The notes below the pieces were generated by a model. The model did no database searches. It was not told where the DNA came from and saw only the letters and a list, made by a program, of their open reading frames with translations. Source: Streptomyces sp. NBC_01317 (lineage in GTDB: Bacteria; Actinomycetota; Actinomycetes; Streptomycetales; Streptomycetaceae). Taken from it: a DNA stretch of 64,000 nucleotides. This document shows positions 7,524-17,949 of this stretch, in pieces (within the stretch, counting starts at the first letter, position 1; each line of letters opens with the position of its first letter). The DNA is taken from NCBI RefSeq assembly GCF_035961655.1, contig NZ_CP108393.1, positions 6,309,001 to 6,373,000 on the forward strand, given 5' to 3'. Made by a program: the position numbers and the translations under genes.

Positions 7524-10430
7524 GTGGCCGACCGTCTCATCGTCCGTGGCGCGCGCGAGCACAATCTCAAGAACGTCTCGCTCGACCTCCCCCGTGACTC
7601 CCTCATCGTCTTCACCGGGCTCTCCGGGTCGGGCAAGTCCTCCCTCGCGTTCGACACGATCTTCGCCGAGGGGCAGCGCCGGTACGTGGAGTCGCTGTCC
7701 TCGTACGCCCGGCAGTTCCTCGGTCAGATGGACAAGCCGGACGTCGACTTCATCGAGGGGCTGTCCCCGGCCGTCTCGATCGACCAGAAGTCGACCTCGC
7801 GCAACCCGCGCTCGACGGTCGGCACGATCACCGAGGTGTACGACTACCTCCGGCTGCTCTTCGCCCGGATCGGGAAGCCGCACTGCCCCGAGTGCGGCCG
7901 GCCGATCTCCCGCCAGTCGCCGCAGGCCATCGTGGACCGCGTCCTGGAGCTGCCCGAGGGCAGCCGCTTCCAGGTCCTCTCGCCGCTCGTCCGCGAGCGC
8001 AAGGGCGAGTTCGTGGACCTCTTCGCCGATCTCCAGACGAAGGGGTACAGCCGCGCGCGGGTCGACGGCCGGACGATCCAGCTCACCGAGCCCCCCACGC
8101 TCAAGAAGCAGGAGAAGCACACCATCGAGGTGGTCGTCGACCGCCTCACGGTGAAGGACAGCGCCAAGCGCCGGCTGACCGACTCGGTCGAGACCGCGCT
8201 GGGCCTCTCCGGCGGCATGGTCGTGCTCGACTTCGTGGACCTCCCCGAGGACGACCCCGAGCGCGAGCGGATGTTCTCCGAGCACCTCTACTGCCCGTAC
8301 GACGACCTGTCCTTCGAGGAGCTGGAGCCCCGCTCCTTCTCCTTCAACTCGCCCTTCGGCGCGTGCCCCGAGTGCAGCGGCATCGGTACGCGCATGGAGG
8401 TCGACCCGGAGCTGATCGTCCCGGACGAGGACAAGTCCCTGGACGAGGGCGCGATCCACCCCTGGTCCCACGGCCACACCAAGGAGTACTTCGGCCGGCT
8501 GATCGGCGGGCTCGCGCAGGCCCTCGGCTTCCGTACGGACATCCCGTGGGCCGGGCTGCCCGCGCGCGCCAAGAAGGCCCTGCTGTACGGCCACAAGACG
8601 CAGGTCGAGGTCCGGTACCGGAACAGGTACGGGCGGGAGCGCGCGTACACCACCCCCGCCTTCGAGGGCGCGGTCTCCTTCGTCAAGCGGCGGCACAGCG
8701 AGTCCGAGACGGACTCCAGCAGGGAGCGCTTCGAGGGGTACATGCGCGAGGTGCCCTGCCCGACCTGTGAGGGCACGCGCCTCAAGCCGATCGTCCTCGC
8801 GGTCACGGTCATGGACAAGTCCATCGCCGACATCGCGGCGCTGTCGATCAGCGACTGCGCCGAGTTCCTGGGCCGCCTCAAGCTGAACGCGCGCGACAAG
8901 AAGATCGCCGAGCGGGTGCTCAAGGAGGTCAACGAACGGCTGCGGTTCCTGGTCGACGTCGGCCTGGACTACCTGTCGCTGAACCGCGCGGCGGGCACCC
9001 TGTCCGGCGGCGAGGCCCAGCGCATCCGGCTCGCCACCCAGATCGGCTCCGGCCTGGTCGGGGTGCTCTACGTCCTGGACGAGCCCTCCATCGGCCTCCA
9101 CCAGCGGGACAACCACCGGCTGATCGAGACCCTGGTCCGGCTGCGGGACATGGGCAACACCCTGATCGTCGTGGAACACGACGAGGACACCATCAAGGTC
9201 GCCGACTGGGTGGTCGACATCGGCCCGGGGGCCGGCGAGCACGGCGGGAAGGTGGTGCACTCGGGGCCGTTGAAGGGGCTGCTGACCAACAAGGAGTCGC
9301 TGACCGGCCAGTACCTGTCCGGGAAGCGGTCCATCCCCACCCCGGAGATCCGGCGGCCCGTGGACGGCAGCCGGCAGCTCACGGTGCAGGGCGCCCGCGA
9401 GAACAACCTCCAGGACATCGACGTGTCCTTCCCGCTGGGCGTGCTCACGGCCGTCACCGGGGTCTCGGGCTCCGGGAAGTCGACCCTGGTCAACGACATC
9501 CTCTACACCCACCTGGCCCGGGAGCTGAACGGCGCGAAGTCCGTGCCCGGGCGGCACACCCGGGTCGACGGCGACGACCTGGTCGACAAGGTCGTCCACG
9601 TCGACCAGTCGCCCATCGGCCGCACGCCCCGGTCCAACCCGGCCACGTACACCGGCGTCTTCGACCACGTCCGCAAGCTCTTCGCGGACACGATGGAGGC
9701 GAAGGTCCGCGGCTATCTCCAAGGGCGCTTCTCCTTCAACGTGAAGGGCGGCCGCTGCGAGAACTGCTCCGGCGACGGCACGATCAAGATCGAGATGAAC
9801 TTCCTGCCGGACGTGTACGTCCCCTGCGAGGTCTGCCACGGGGCGCGCTACAACCGGGAGACGCTGGAGGTCCACTACAAGGGCAAGTCCATCGCCGAGG
9901 TCCTCGACATGCCGATCGAGGAGGCGCTGGACTTCTTCGAGGCGGTCCCGGCGATCTCGCGCCACCTCAGGACGCTCAACGAGGTGGGCCTCGGGTATGT
10001 CCGCCTGGGCCAGTCCGCGCCGACCCTCTCGGGCGGCGAGGCGCAGCGCGTCAAGCTCTCCAGCGAGCTCCAGAAGCGCTCCACGGGCCGCACGGTCTAC
10101 GTCCTGGACGAGCCGACGACCGGGCTGCACTTCGAGGACATCAGCAAGCTGATCAAGGTGCTGTCCGGGCTGGTCGACAAGGGCAACACGGTGATCGTGA
10201 TCGAGCACAACCTGGACGTCATCAAGACGGCGGACTGGGTGATCGACATGGGCCCGGAGGGCGGGAACGGAGGCGGTCTGGTGGTCGCGGAGGGGACGCC
10301 GGAGCGGGTGGCGGGGGAGGCGTCGAGCCACACGGGCAAGTTCCTCCGCGAGATCCTTGACCCGAACCAAATCCTTGACGCGGCGCCCAAGAAGCCGGCG
10401 CGCCGCATCCGTAAGCCCGCCTCTCGCTGA
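7524..10430 (+). CDS. uvrA: Excinuclease ABC subunit A
   Basis: A 968-residue damage-recognition ATPase of nucleotide excision repair. It has two ABC modules: Walker [14 protein letters not shown] near residue 35 and [13 protein letters not shown] in the second half, each with its signature ([12 protein letters not shown] and [12 protein letters not shown]) and Walker B ([20 protein letters not shown]). Zinc-module cysteines are visible at [19 protein letters not shown] and CEVCHG. The frame is open from GTG 7512, but GTG 7524 gives [14 protein letters not shown], the usual start, with GAAAGG about 10 bases upstream. The product loads UvrB onto lesions and is released before UvrC incises. The length is normal and all motifs are intact. 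Confidence 0.97.
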   Translation: MADRLIVRGAREHNLKNVSLDLPRDSLIVFTGLSGSGKSSLAFDTIFAEGQRRYVESLSSYARQFLGQMDKPDVDFIEGLSPAVSIDQKSTSRNPRSTVGTITEVYDYLRLLFARIGKPHCPECGRPISRQSPQAIVDRVLELPEGSRFQVLSPLVRERKGEFVDLFADLQTKGYSRARVDGRTIQLTEPPTLKKQEKHTIEVVVDRLTVKDSAKRRLTDSVETALGLSGGMVVLDFVDLPEDDPERERMFSEHLYCPYDDLSFEELEPRSFSFNSPFGACPECSGIGTRMEVDPELIVPDEDKSLDEGAIHPWSHGHTKEYFGRLIGGLAQALGFRTDIPWAGLPARAKKALLYGHKTQVEVRYRNRYGRERAYTTPAFEGAVSFVKRRHSESETDSSRERFEGYMREVPCPTCEGTRLKPIVLAVTVMDKSIADIAALSISDCAEFLGRLKLNARDKKIAERVLKEVNERLRFLVDVGLDYLSLNRAAGTLSGGEAQRIRLATQIGSGLVGVLYVLDEPSIGLHQRDNHRLIETLVRLRDMGNTLIVVEHDEDTIKVADWVVDIGPGAGEHGGKVVHSGPLKGLLTNKESLTGQYLSGKRSIPTPEIRRPVDGSRQLTVQGARENNLQDIDVSFPLGVLTAVTGVSGSGKSTLVNDILYTHLARELNGAKSVPGRHTRVDGDDLVDKVVHVDQSPIGRTPRSNPATYTGVFDHVRKLFADTMEAKVRGYLQGRFSFNVKGGRCENCSGDGTIKIEMNFLPDVYVPCEVCHGARYNRETLEVHYKGKSIAEVLDMPIEEALDFFEAVPAISRHLRTLNEVGLGYVRLGQSAPTLSGGEAQRVKLSSELQKRSTGRTVYVLDEPTTGLHFEDISKLIKVLSGLVDKGNTVIVIEHNLDVIKTADWVIDMGPEGGNGGGLVVAEGTPERVAGEASSHTGKFLREILDPNQILDAAPKKPARRIRKPASR

Positions 10431-10487
10431 CCGCGCCGCGGTCACGGTGTCCTCAATCGCCGGACGGGCTGGGTTTGTCGTGGTGGC

Positions 10488-10629
10488 GGGGGGTGGGGCC
10501 TGCGGAGGTACGTATGTCCGGACTGCATGTTTTACGGCGCCTCAGGGACTCGTTTAGCTCACCGGGGCCATGCGCCACAAAACACGCTTTACGTCCGGAC
10601 ACACGCACCTCCTCCGACCCCACCCCCCT
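10488..10629. repeat. Long imperfect hairpin H1, copy A
   Basis: GGGGTGGGGCCTGCGGAGG-type sequence and TGTCCGGACTGCATGTTTT on the left pair imperfectly with the right arm (ACGTCCGGACA, then CACCTCCTCCGACCCCACC). The unpaired centre is about 30 bases. About 140 bases match the copy at 57519-57660 almost base for base, with the differences concentrated in the loop. Confidence 0.8.
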
Positions 10630-10905
10630 CACGCCGAGGGTGAGCCGAACGACCCCGCCGGCCCGGGGAGCCTCGCCTCCGCCCGGTGCTCGGGCGCGGC
10701 TTACCGATGTCCTCAATCGCCGGACGGGCTGGAGTGTGCCCCTGCGCGGTGCGCGGGTGGCGGTTACTGCGTCCTCAATCGCCGGACGGGCTTGGGTTGC
10801 GTCCGGGTGGTGCCGTCGGTGCGGGTCAAGGATGTCCTCAAGCGCCGGACAGGCTTAAAGACCGGAGCGGGCCGGGTTGTTTTGGCGCGGGCGTGGAAGG
10901 GGGAC

Positions 10906-11020
10906 GGGCAGGGGTCGTGTCCGGAACGTAGAGCGTGTTTTGTGTCGCGTGACTACCGGTAAACCAAACAAGACCCCGAACGCGACGTAAAACATGCAGT
11001 GCAGGACACGACCCCTGCCC
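10906..11020. repeat. Long hairpin H2 with 17-base perfect terminal inverted repeats, copy A
   Basis: GGGCAGGGGTCGTGTCC (10906-10922) is exactly complementary to 11004-11020. Inside, GAGCGTGTTTTGTGTCGCG pairs imperfectly with CGCGACGTAAAACATGC. Read on the other strand the core closely resembles H1. The same 115-base element is at 57734-57848. Confidence 0.85.
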
Positions 11021-11197
11021 GGCCCCCGGCAACAACCCGCGCATACGCAACCGGCCCGCAGCGGGCACAACCAAGCCCGTCCGGCGATTGAGGACAACAC
11101 GAACCGCAACCCGGTCACCCAGACGCGCGGCCCACCGGCCCCAGAACGCCCGTCCGGCGCCTGAGGACAAGCAGTAAGCGCGACCAAAAACCGGGCG

Positions 11198-12109
11198 CTA
11201 CGCGCCAGCGCGTCCGCACGCCTCCGCCGCCGCCTGCGACGCGAAGTCGAGGACCTCGCGCCAACCCGAGGCCCCCAACGCCACCAGCCCCGGAGGGGAC
11301 AACGCATCACGGGCAGCAAGCGCGTGCAACACCGCCGCGTTCACCGCGTCACCCGCCCCGATCGTGTCCACCACGGACACCGCCGCCGCCGGCACCGACA
11401 CCTCCGTGCCGTCCGCCGTCCACACGGTCGACCCCTCCGCGCCGCGCGTCAGTACCACCGCCGCCGGCCCCCGCGCCGTCCACTCCGCCGGGACGCCGCC
11501 CAGCCACGCCGCGTCGTCCTGGGAGAGCTTCAGCAGCGTGACGGACGGCAGCCAGCCGGTGAACCGGGTCCGGTACGCGTCGGGGTCCGGGATCACCCCC
11601 GGCCGGATGTTCGGGTCGAGCAGCGTGAAGACCCCGCGCGCAGACTCCCGCCGCAGCAGCGCCTCGTACGCGCTCGCGCCCGGCTCCAGCACCAGTGAGC
11701 ACGTGCCCAGGGCAAGAGCCCGGACCTCGGGCGGCAGCGCGTGCGGCAGTTCGAACAACCGGTCGGCGCTGCCCTCCGCGTAGAAGCCGTAGCCCGCGGA
11801 CCCGTCCGGGCCGAGCGCCGCGACGGCGAGGGTCGTGGGCTCGTGGCCCCGCTGCACCAGGGACGTGTCGACGCCCGACGACCTCAGCCCCTCCATCAGC
11901 ATGTCCCCGAAGACGTCCGTCGAGATCCGGGAGCAGAAGGCCGCGGGCGACCCGAGCCGCCCGAGCGCGACGGCCGTGTTGAACGGCCCGCCACCGAGGC
12001 GCGGCAGCAGCGCCGTCGGCGCGGTGCGGTCCGTACGGTCCCCGGCGGCAGCAACGGCGGCGTGCTGCGGCACCAGGTCGATCAGGGCTTCTCCGGCGAC
12101 GACGATCAC
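11198..12109 (-). CDS. PfkB family carbohydrate kinase
   Basis: A 303-residue ribokinase/PfkB-family sugar kinase, probably acting on a sugar such as fructose. It starts VIVVAGEALIDLVP, has the first signature GGGPFNTAVALGRLGSP and ends with the second, DTIGAGDAVNAAVL, whose Asp is the catalytic base and whose GAGD forms the anion hole. The frame runs open to 12409, but GTG 12107-12109 gives the family start; no good Shine-Dalgarno is visible there, so the start is less certain. It is monocistronic, convergent with uvrA across the composite repeat and divergent from the Rieske gene. The substrate cannot be fixed from sequence. Confidence 0.87.
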   Translation of the reverse strand: MIVVAGEALIDLVPQHAAVAAAGDRTDRTAPTALLPRLGGGPFNTAVALGRLGSPAAFCSRISTDVFGDMLMEGLRSSGVDTSLVQRGHEPTTLAVAALGPDGSAGYGFYAEGSADRLFELPHALPPEVRALALGTCSLVLEPGASAYEALLRRESARGVFTLLDPNIRPGVIPDPDAYRTRFTGWLPSVTLLKLSQDDAAWLGGVPAEWTARGPAAVVLTRGAEGSTVWTADGTEVSVPAAAVSVVDTIGAGDAVNAAVLHALAARDALSPPGLVALGASGWREVLDFASQAAAEACGRAGA

Positions 12110-12290
12110 AGATCCGAACGTAACGCATACCCGCCGTGCGCGGCGACGGCGGCGTGGAGGCGGCAGCGTGGAGGCGGCGGACAGGAGGCCGCGGCCCCCC
12201 GGCCCGGCGCCCAGGACCACGCCGGTATCGTCACGTATGCCACCCCGCCCGTACCGCGGGCCCCGTACCACCCCGACCTGTGGAGACACC

Positions 12291-12710
12291 ATGCCCGCCC
12301 CCCGCCGCACCGTGCTGAAGGGCGCCGCGCTCGTCGGCGCCGCCGGACTGGGGGTCGCGGCCTGCTCCACCGAGTCGAAGCTGGGCCACGCCCAGACGCC
12401 CACCCCCACCGCCCCCGAGCCGCTCGGCGCCGCGTCCGAGGTGCCCGTCGGCGGCGCGAAGCTCTACCGCGAGCAGCGGGTGATCGTGTACTGCCCGGCG
12501 AAGGGCGAATACAAGGGGTTCAGCGCCCAGTGCACCCACGCGGGCTGCCTCCTGGAGAAGCTCGAAGGCACGATCGGTGACTGCCCGTGTCACGGCAGCC
12601 GCTTCGACGTCACCACCGGCGAGGCGGTCCACGGCCCCGCAACGGTCCCGCTGCCGAAGGTCCCCGTCACGCTGGAGGGCGACAACCTGGTGGCGGGCCC
12701 GGAAGCCTGA
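12291..12710 (+). CDS. Rieske (2Fe-2S) protein, exported lipoprotein
   Basis: A 139-residue small Rieske protein. The N-terminus has a twin-arginine-like start (PRRTVLKGAALVGAAGL) followed at once by a lipobox ending AAC, so it is probably exported folded by Tat and lipid-anchored outside the membrane. The cluster ligands are CTHAGC and CPCHGSRF, complete including both His and the disulfide pair. The domain resembles the Rieske domain of QcrA but stands alone, without membrane helices. ATG 12291 follows TGGAGAC. The role is unknown, presumably electron transfer outside the membrane. It precedes uvrC on the same strand by 75 bases but probably has its own transcript. Confidence 0.87.
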   Translation: MPAPRRTVLKGAALVGAAGLGVAACSTESKLGHAQTPTPTAPEPLGAASEVPVGGAKLYREQRVIVYCPAKGEYKGFSAQCTHAGCLLEKLEGTIGDCPCHGSRFDVTTGEAVHGPATVPLPKVPVTLEGDNLVAGPEA

Positions 12711-12785
12711 CGCGGCACCAAGGGCCACCCGCTCCGGCATCGCGCGCGTCCCGCGCTGTCCGTCCTCGCAAGTAGGGTGGACAGC

Positions 12786-14831
12786 ATGCCCGACCCCTCC
12801 AGCTACCGCCCCAAGCCGGGACAGATCCCCGACTCGCCGGGGGTCTACAAATTCCGCGACGAACACCACCGGGTGATCTACGTCGGGAAGGCGAAAAGCC
12901 TGCGCCCGCGCCTGTCCAGCTACTTCCAGGACCTGGCCGGCCTGCACCCCCGTACCCGCACGATGGTCACCACCGCCGCCTCCGTCGAGTGGACCGTCGT
13001 CTCCACCGAGGTCGAGGCGCTCCAGCTGGAGTACTCCTGGATCAAGGAGTTCGACCCCCGCTTCAACGTCAAGTACCGCGACGACAAGAGCTATCCGTAC
13101 CTCGCGGTCACCCTCAACGAGGAGTTCCCGCGCGTCCAGGTGATGCGCGGCGCCAAGCGCAAGGGCGTGCGGTACTTCGGTCCGTACGGACACGCCTGGG
13201 CGATCCGCGAGACGGTCGACCTGATGCTCCGGGTGTTTCCCGTACGGACGTGCTCCGCCGGGGTGTTCAAGAACGCGGAGCGCACGGGCCGCCCCTGCCT
13301 GCTCGGCTACATCGGCAAGTGCTCCGCGCCCTGCGTCGGCCGGGTCACCCCCGAGGAACACCGTGAACTGGCCGAGGAGTTCTGCGACTTCATGGCCGGC
13401 CGCACCGGCGCGTACATCCGCCGCCTGGAGCGGCAGATGGCGGTCGCCGCCGAGGACATGGAGTACGAGAAGGCGGGCCGGCTGCGCGACGACATAGGGG
13501 CCCTGCGCCGGGCGATGGAGAAGAACGCCGTCGTGCTCGCCGACGCCACCGACGCCGACCTGATCGCGGTGGCCGAGGACGAGCTGGAGGCCGCCGTGCA
13601 GATCTTCCACGTCCGCGGCGGCCGGGTGCGCGGCCAGCGCGGCTGGGTCACGGACAAGGTCGAGGAGGTCGGTACGGCGGGCCTGGTCGAGCACGCGCTC
13701 CAGCAGCTGTACGGGGAGGAGACCGGCGACTCCGTACCGAAAGAGGTCCTGGTCCCGGCGCTGCCCGGCGACGACGCGGCGACGGCGGCCGTCACCCAGT
13801 GGCTGAGCGAGCGGCGCGGTTCGCTGGTGTCCCTGCGGATCCCGCAGCGGGGCGACAAGAAGGACCTGATGGCGACGGTCGAGCGCAACGCCCAGCAGGC
13901 GCTCGTCCTGCACAAGACCAGGCGGGCCAGCGATCTCACGACCCGCTCGCGGGCCCTGGAGGAGATCGCGCGGGCCCTGGACCTGGACAGTGTGCCGCTG
14001 CGGATCGAGTGCTTCGACATCTCCCACCTCCAGGGGGACGACGTCGTCGCCTCCATGGTGGTCTTCGAGGACGGCCTCGCCCGTAAGAGCGAATACCGCC
14101 GCTTCCAGATCAAGGGCCGGGTCGGGGACACCCAGGTCTGGCACGGCGAGGGACAGGACGACGTCCGGTCGATGCACGAGGTGATCGCCCGCCGCTTCCG
14201 CCGCTACCTCCTGGAGAAGGAGAAGACGGGGGAGTGGACGGAGCAGGACCTCGCGGGCGGGACCGACGCGGCGGGCGGGGTCCCCGCCGCGCCCGAGGAC
14301 GACGGCCGCCCCAAGCGTTTCGCGTACCCGCCCCAGCTGGTCGTGGTCGACGGCGGGCAGCCGCAGGTCGCGGCGGCCAAGCGGGCCCTGGACGAGCTGG
14401 GCATCGACGACGTGGCCGTCTGCGGGCTCGCCAAGCGCCTCGAAGAGGTCTGGCTGCCAGACGACGACGATCCGGTGGTCCTGCCCCGCTCCAGCGAGGG
14501 GCTCTACCTCCTCCAGCGCGTGCGCGACGAGGCGCACCGCTTCGCGATCACCTATCAGCGGGCGAAGCGGGCCAAACGCATCAGGACCAGCCCGCTGGAC
14601 GACGTCCCCGGTCTCGGTGAGACGCGGAAGCAGGCGCTCATCAAGCATTTCGGCTCGGTGAAGCGGCTGCGGCAGGCGACAATCGAGCAGATCTGCGAGG
14701 TCCCGGGGCTCGGCCGCAAGACGGCCGAGGCCGTTGCCGTGGCCCTCGCCCAGGCGGCCCCGGCCGCACCCGCCGTGAACACGGCAACAGGAGAGATCAT
14801 GGATGACGACGGGGGCAGCACGCATGACTGA
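12786..14831 (+). CDS. uvrC: Excinuclease ABC subunit C
   Basis: A 681-residue dual-incision nuclease of nucleotide excision repair. In order: GIY-YIG domain ([20 protein letters not shown], residues about 17-36), the Cys cluster [15 protein letters not shown], a UVR motif ([17 protein letters not shown]) for UvrB, the RNase H-like endonuclease domain starting [20 protein letters not shown], and C-terminal helix-hairpin-helix motifs ([20 protein letters not shown] and [13 protein letters not shown]). A GTG at 12777 is possible, but ATG 12786 is preferred: TAGGGT (12773-12778) sits 7 bases before it, fitting a leaderless transcript. The 3' end overlaps rapZ by 8 bases. Confidence 0.96.
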   Translation: MPDPSSYRPKPGQIPDSPGVYKFRDEHHRVIYVGKAKSLRPRLSSYFQDLAGLHPRTRTMVTTAASVEWTVVSTEVEALQLEYSWIKEFDPRFNVKYRDDKSYPYLAVTLNEEFPRVQVMRGAKRKGVRYFGPYGHAWAIRETVDLMLRVFPVRTCSAGVFKNAERTGRPCLLGYIGKCSAPCVGRVTPEEHRELAEEFCDFMAGRTGAYIRRLERQMAVAAEDMEYEKAGRLRDDIGALRRAMEKNAVVLADATDADLIAVAEDELEAAVQIFHVRGGRVRGQRGWVTDKVEEVGTAGLVEHALQQLYGEETGDSVPKEVLVPALPGDDAATAAVTQWLSERRGSLVSLRIPQRGDKKDLMATVERNAQQALVLHKTRRASDLTTRSRALEEIARALDLDSVPLRIECFDISHLQGDDVVASMVVFEDGLARKSEYRRFQIKGRVGDTQVWHGEGQDDVRSMHEVIARRFRRYLLEKEKTGEWTEQDLAGGTDAAGGVPAAPEDDGRPKRFAYPPQLVVVDGGQPQVAAAKRALDELGIDDVAVCGLAKRLEEVWLPDDDDPVVLPRSSEGLYLLQRVRDEAHRFAITYQRAKRAKRIRTSPLDDVPGLGETRKQALIKHFGSVKRLRQATIEQICEVPGLGRKTAEAVAVALAQAAPAAPAVNTATGEIMDDDGGSTHD

Positions 14832-15762
14832 GCACGACCGGGACGGAGCGGAGCACGTGAGTACGGGCACCACGAAGGAGGCCGGTGATGCCGTCGAGGC
14901 GGCCATCCCCGAGCTGGTGATCATCTCCGGCATGTCGGGCGCGGGGCGCAGCACCGCGGCGAAGTGCCTGGAGGACCTCGGCTGGTTCGTCGTCGACAAC
15001 CTGCCGCCCGCGCTGATCCCCACCATGGTGGAGCTGGGCGCGCGCTCGCAGGGCAACGTGGCCAGGATCGCGGTGGTCGTGGACGTCCGCGGCCGGCGGT
15101 TCTTCGACAACCTCCGCGAGTCCCTGGCGGATCTCGACGCCAAGGGCGTCAACCGGCGGATCGTCTTCCTGGAGTCGTCCGACGAGGCGCTGGTCCGCCG
15201 CTTCGAGTCCGTCCGCCGCCCGCACCCCCTCCAGGGGGACGGGCGGATCGTGGACGGCATCGAGGCCGAGCGTGACCTGCTGCGCGAGCTGCGCGGCGAC
15301 GCCGACCTGGTGATCGACACCTCCAGCCTCAACGTGCACGAGCTGCGCGCGAAGCTGGACGCCGGGTTCGCCGGGGACGAGAAGCCGGAGCTGCGGGCGA
15401 CGGTGATGTCGTTCGGCTACAAGTACGGCCTGCCGGTGGACGCGGATCTGGTGGTGGACTGCCGCTTCCTGCCGAACCCGCACTGGGTCCCGGAGCTGCG
15501 GCCGTTCACGGGCCTCAACGAGGAGGTGTCCGCGTACGTCTTCAACCAGCCGGGCGCCAAGGAGTTCCTCGACCGCTACACCGAGCTGCTCCAGCTGATC
15601 GCCGCCGGGTACCGCCGCGAGGGCAAGCGGTACGTGACCGTCGCGGTCGGCTGTACGGGCGGCAAGCACCGTTCCGTGGCCATGTCCGAGAAGCTCGCCG
15701 CCCGCCTCGCCGCCGAAGGTGTCGAGACCGTCGTCGTCCACCGGGACATGGGGCGCGAGTGA
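14824..15762 (+). CDS. rapZ: RNase adapter RapZ-family nucleotide-binding protein
   Basis: A 312-residue P-loop protein. In E. coli RapZ directs RNase E to the small RNA GlmZ and so controls glucosamine-6-phosphate synthase; in actinobacteria the RNA target is unknown. It has Walker [13 protein letters not shown] (Arg in place of the usual Lys, common in this family), [11 protein letters not shown], and the C-terminal signature [16 protein letters not shown]. The frame also allows ATG 14803; ATG 14824 is preferred because it overlaps the uvrC stop (ATGACTGA), indicating translational coupling. The stop overlaps the yvcK start by 4 bases. The rapZ-yvcK-whiA order is conserved in Gram-positive bacteria. 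Confidence 0.93.
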   Translation: MTEHDRDGAEHVSTGTTKEAGDAVEAAIPELVIISGMSGAGRSTAAKCLEDLGWFVVDNLPPALIPTMVELGARSQGNVARIAVVVDVRGRRFFDNLRESLADLDAKGVNRRIVFLESSDEALVRRFESVRRPHPLQGDGRIVDGIEAERDLLRELRGDADLVIDTSSLNVHELRAKLDAGFAGDEKPELRATVMSFGYKYGLPVDADLVVDCRFLPNPHWVPELRPFTGLNEEVSAYVFNQPGAKEFLDRYTELLQLIAAGYRREGKRYVTVAVGCTGGKHRSVAMSEKLAARLAAEGVETVVVHRDMGRE

Positions 15763-16793
15763 CCGGACGCACCTTCCGCATGCGGCGCCTGCGCAGGGGC
15801 ACCCCCGCGCCGGCGTCGCGGGCTCGCGGTGCCCAGCCCAAGGTCGTCGCCCTCGGCGGCGGCAGGGGCCTGTCCGCCTCGCTGGCGGCCCTGCGCCGGA
15901 TCACCGGCGACCTGACCGCCGTCGTCACGGTCGCCGACGACGGCGGCTCCAGCGGCCGGCTCCGCGACGAGCTGGGTGTCCTGCCGCCGGGCGACCTGCG
16001 CAAGGCGCTGGCGGCGCTCTGCGGTGACGACGACTGGGGCCAGACGTGGGCCCGCGTCATCCAGCACCGATTCGTCTCCCGGGGCGATCTCCACGACCAC
16101 GCCGTCGGCAATCTGCTGATCGTCGCCCTGTGGGAGCAGCTGGGCGACCATGTGCAGGCCCTGGACCTGGTCGGCAAGCTGCTCGGCGCGCACGGCCGGG
16201 TGCTGCCCATGTCCGCGGTGCCGCTGGAGCTCCAGGCGCTCGTACGGGGGCACGACCCGGCCCGTCCGGATGACGTCGACACCGTGCGCGGCCAGGCCAC
16301 GGTCGCGCTCACGCGCGGTGAGGTGCAGTACGTGCACCTGGTGCCGAACGACCCGCCGGCGGTGCCCGAGGCCGTCGCGGCGGTGCTGGACGCCGACTGG
16401 GTGGTGCTCGGCCCCGGCTCCTGGTTCTCCTCGGTCATCCCGCACCTGCTGGTGCCCGAGCTGCTCGACGCCCTGGTCGAGACGAAGGCCCGCCGGGTCC
16501 TGTCGTTGAATCTCGCACCACAACCCGGTGAAACCGATGGCTTCTCACCGCAGCGTCATTTGGAGGTTTTGGGGCGACACGCCCCTAAACTCGCCCTGGA
16601 CGTGGTGCTCGCCGATGAGGCCGCCGTGCCTGACTGCGAGTCACTCGCCGATGCCGCCAAACGGTTCGGTGCCGCGGTCGAGCTGGCGCCGGTGGCAGCG
16701 ACCGACAGTTCCCCGAAGCACGATCCGGAGCTGTTGGCAGCCGCGTACGACCGTATTTTTCGGATGCATGGAAGGATCGGCCCATGGCGATGA
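15759..16793 (+). CDS. yvcK: Gluconeogenesis factor YvcK/CuvA family protein
   Basis: A 344-residue CofD-like protein that in Bacillus and mycobacteria is needed for growth on gluconeogenic substrates and influences cell shape and peptidoglycan precursors; it binds UDP-sugars in characterised members. Visible are the nucleotide-binding opening [54 protein letters not shown] and the conserved [10 protein letters not shown]. The start GTG 15759 overlaps the rapZ stop (GTGA), and the end overlaps whiA by 10 bases. The extra basic N-terminus (residues 1-30) is typical of streptomycete versions. Coupled translation suggests equimolar rapZ, yvcK and whiA. Confidence 0.93.
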   Translation: MTGRTFRMRRLRRGTPAPASRARGAQPKVVALGGGRGLSASLAALRRITGDLTAVVTVADDGGSSGRLRDELGVLPPGDLRKALAALCGDDDWGQTWARVIQHRFVSRGDLHDHAVGNLLIVALWEQLGDHVQALDLVGKLLGAHGRVLPMSAVPLELQALVRGHDPARPDDVDTVRGQATVALTRGEVQYVHLVPNDPPAVPEAVAAVLDADWVVLGPGSWFSSVIPHLLVPELLDALVETKARRVLSLNLAPQPGETDGFSPQRHLEVLGRHAPKLALDVVLADEAAVPDCESLADAAKRFGAAVELAPVAATDSSPKHDPELLAAAYDRIFRMHGRIGPWR

Positions 16794-17773
16794 CGCCAGC
16801 GGTGAAGGACGAGATCGCCCGCCTCCCCGTCACCCGGACGTGTTGTAGGAAGGCTGAGGTCTCGGCGATTCTTCGGTTCGCGGGCGGGCTGCACCTGGTG
16901 AGCGGCCGCATCGTGATCGAGGCGGAGCTGGACACCAGCATCGCCGCGCGCCGCCTCCGCAAGGACATCCTGGAGATCTTCGGGCACAACTCGGAGCTGG
17001 TGGTGATGGCCCCCGGCGGTCTGCGCAGAGGCAGCCGTTACGTCGTACGGGTGATCACCGGTGGTGACCAGCTGGCCCGGCAGACCGGTCTGGTCGACGG
17101 CCGGGGGCGCCCGATCCGCGGCCTGCCCCCGCAGGTCGTCTCCGGTGCCACGTGTGACGCCGAGGCGGCCTGGCGCGGGGCGTTCCTCGCGCACGGCTCG
17201 CTCACCGAGCCCGGCCGCTCCTCCTCGCTGGAGGTGACCTGCCCGGGCCCCGAGGCCGCCCTCGCCCTGGTCGGCGCGGCCCGCCGGCTCCAGATCGCCG
17301 CCAAGGCCCGTGAGGTACGGGGCGTGGACCGGGTGGTCGTACGGGACGGGGACGCGATCGGCGCCCTGCTGACCCGGCTCGGCGCGCACGAGTCGGTGCT
17401 GGCCTGGGAGGAGCGGCGGATGCGCCGCGAGGTCCGGGCCACGGCCAACCGCCTCGCCAACTTCGACGACGCCAACCTGCGCCGCTCCGCCCGCGCCGCC
17501 GTCGCCGCGGGGGCCCGGGTGGGACGCGCCCTGGAGATCCTCGGCGAGGAGGTGCCCGAGCATCTCGCCGCCGCCGGCCGGCTCCGTATGGAGCACAAGC
17601 AGGCGTCGCTGGAGGAGCTGGGCGCGCTCGCCGACCCGCCGCTGACCAAGGACGCGGTCGCGGGCCGGATCCGCCGGCTGCTCGCCATGGCCGACAAGCG
17701 GGCGCAGGACCTGGGCATTCCGGGTACGGAGTCGACGCTCAGCGAGGAGATGGCCGACGGTCTCGTCGGCTGA
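16784..17773 (+). CDS. whiA: Sporulation transcription factor WhiA
   Basis: A 329-residue DNA-binding protein required in Streptomyces for the switch from aerial growth to sporulation septation, acting with WhiB on shared promoters. It has the N-terminal LAGLIDADG homing-endonuclease-like fold without catalytic function ([19 protein letters not shown], then [18 protein letters not shown]) and the C-terminal helix-turn-helix around [20 protein letters not shown]. The start ATG 16784 lies inside the end of yvcK. It is the last gene of the unit and is followed by a strong terminator. The length is normal for the family. Confidence 0.96.
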   Translation: MAMTPAVKDEIARLPVTRTCCRKAEVSAILRFAGGLHLVSGRIVIEAELDTSIAARRLRKDILEIFGHNSELVVMAPGGLRRGSRYVVRVITGGDQLARQTGLVDGRGRPIRGLPPQVVSGATCDAEAAWRGAFLAHGSLTEPGRSSSLEVTCPGPEAALALVGAARRLQIAAKAREVRGVDRVVVRDGDAIGALLTRLGAHESVLAWEERRMRREVRATANRLANFDDANLRRSARAAVAAGARVGRALEILGEEVPEHLAAAGRLRMEHKQASLEELGALADPPLTKDAVAGRIRRLLAMADKRAQDLGIPGTESTLSEEMADGLVG

Positions 17774-17797
17774 GACCCCCGCCACGTACCACCGGGT

Positions 17798-17836
17798 GCG
17801 GCCGGCCTTCTCACGAGGCCGGCCGCGCCCGTTTTT
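17798..17836 (+). terminator. Rho-independent terminator after whiA
   Basis: GCGGCCGGCCT (17798-17808) and AGGCCGGCCGC (17816-17826) form a perfect 11-base stem with a 7-base loop, followed by GCCCGTTTTT. It is the clearest intrinsic terminator in the window, 24 bases past the whiA stop. Confidence 0.9.
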
Positions 17837-17877
17837 AGGTGTCCGCAGCACGTACCCCGCGACGGCCGGATGTGCCC

Positions 17878-17906
17878 TTGACATGATCATGGAGCATGGT
17901 CAACCT
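17878..17906 (+). promoter_or_regulatory. Possible promoter of the M14 carboxypeptidase gene
   Basis: A perfect -35 TTGACA (17878-17883) is followed after 17 bases by CAACCT, a weak -10. The predicted transcript would start about 40 bases before the chosen ATG. Confidence 0.45.
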
Positions 17907-17949
17907 GACGTCTGGTCACGTACGTGACGGACAACGGCAAGGGGGGCAC

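Larger units (their letters stand above)
10449..11168. repeat. Composite repeat between uvrA and the PfkB kinase gene (copy A)
   Basis: This fills the 767-base gap 10431-11197, in which I see no gene. A short repeat with core CCTCAATCGCCGGACGGGCT occurs forward at 10449-10470, 10709-10730 and 10771-10792, as a variant at 10834-10855, and inverted at 11074-11095 with a variant at 11147-11168. Between the outward copies lie two long hairpins (10488-10629 and 10906-11020). The second hairpin is an inverted relative of the first, so the whole block is a nested inverted repeat. It sits between convergent genes, where a two-way terminator would be expected. A near-identical block occurs at 57480-57990. 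Confidence 0.85.

Noticed and set aside
7269..10445. 1058-codon minus-strand open frame opposite uvrA
   Set aside because: Covers uvrA exactly and has a composition of complementary GC-biased codons (VLDQVDLRAG-like); no domain, no ribosome-binding site.
10449..10855. CRISPR-like array of short repeats
   Set aside because: The spacing between repeats is irregular (about 260, 62 and 63 bases from start to start), copies occur in both directions, no cas genes are near, and they are parts of a hairpin composite.
10431..11197. Small open frames inside the composite repeat in both copies
   Set aside because: They arise from the repeat itself (VLNRRTG, SSIAGRA readings) and have no ribosome-binding sites or conserved product.
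12231..15332. 1033-codon minus-strand open frame opposite uvrC and rapZ
   Set aside because: Same shadow pattern, crossing three real genes; uvrC and rapZ motifs are complete on the plus strand.
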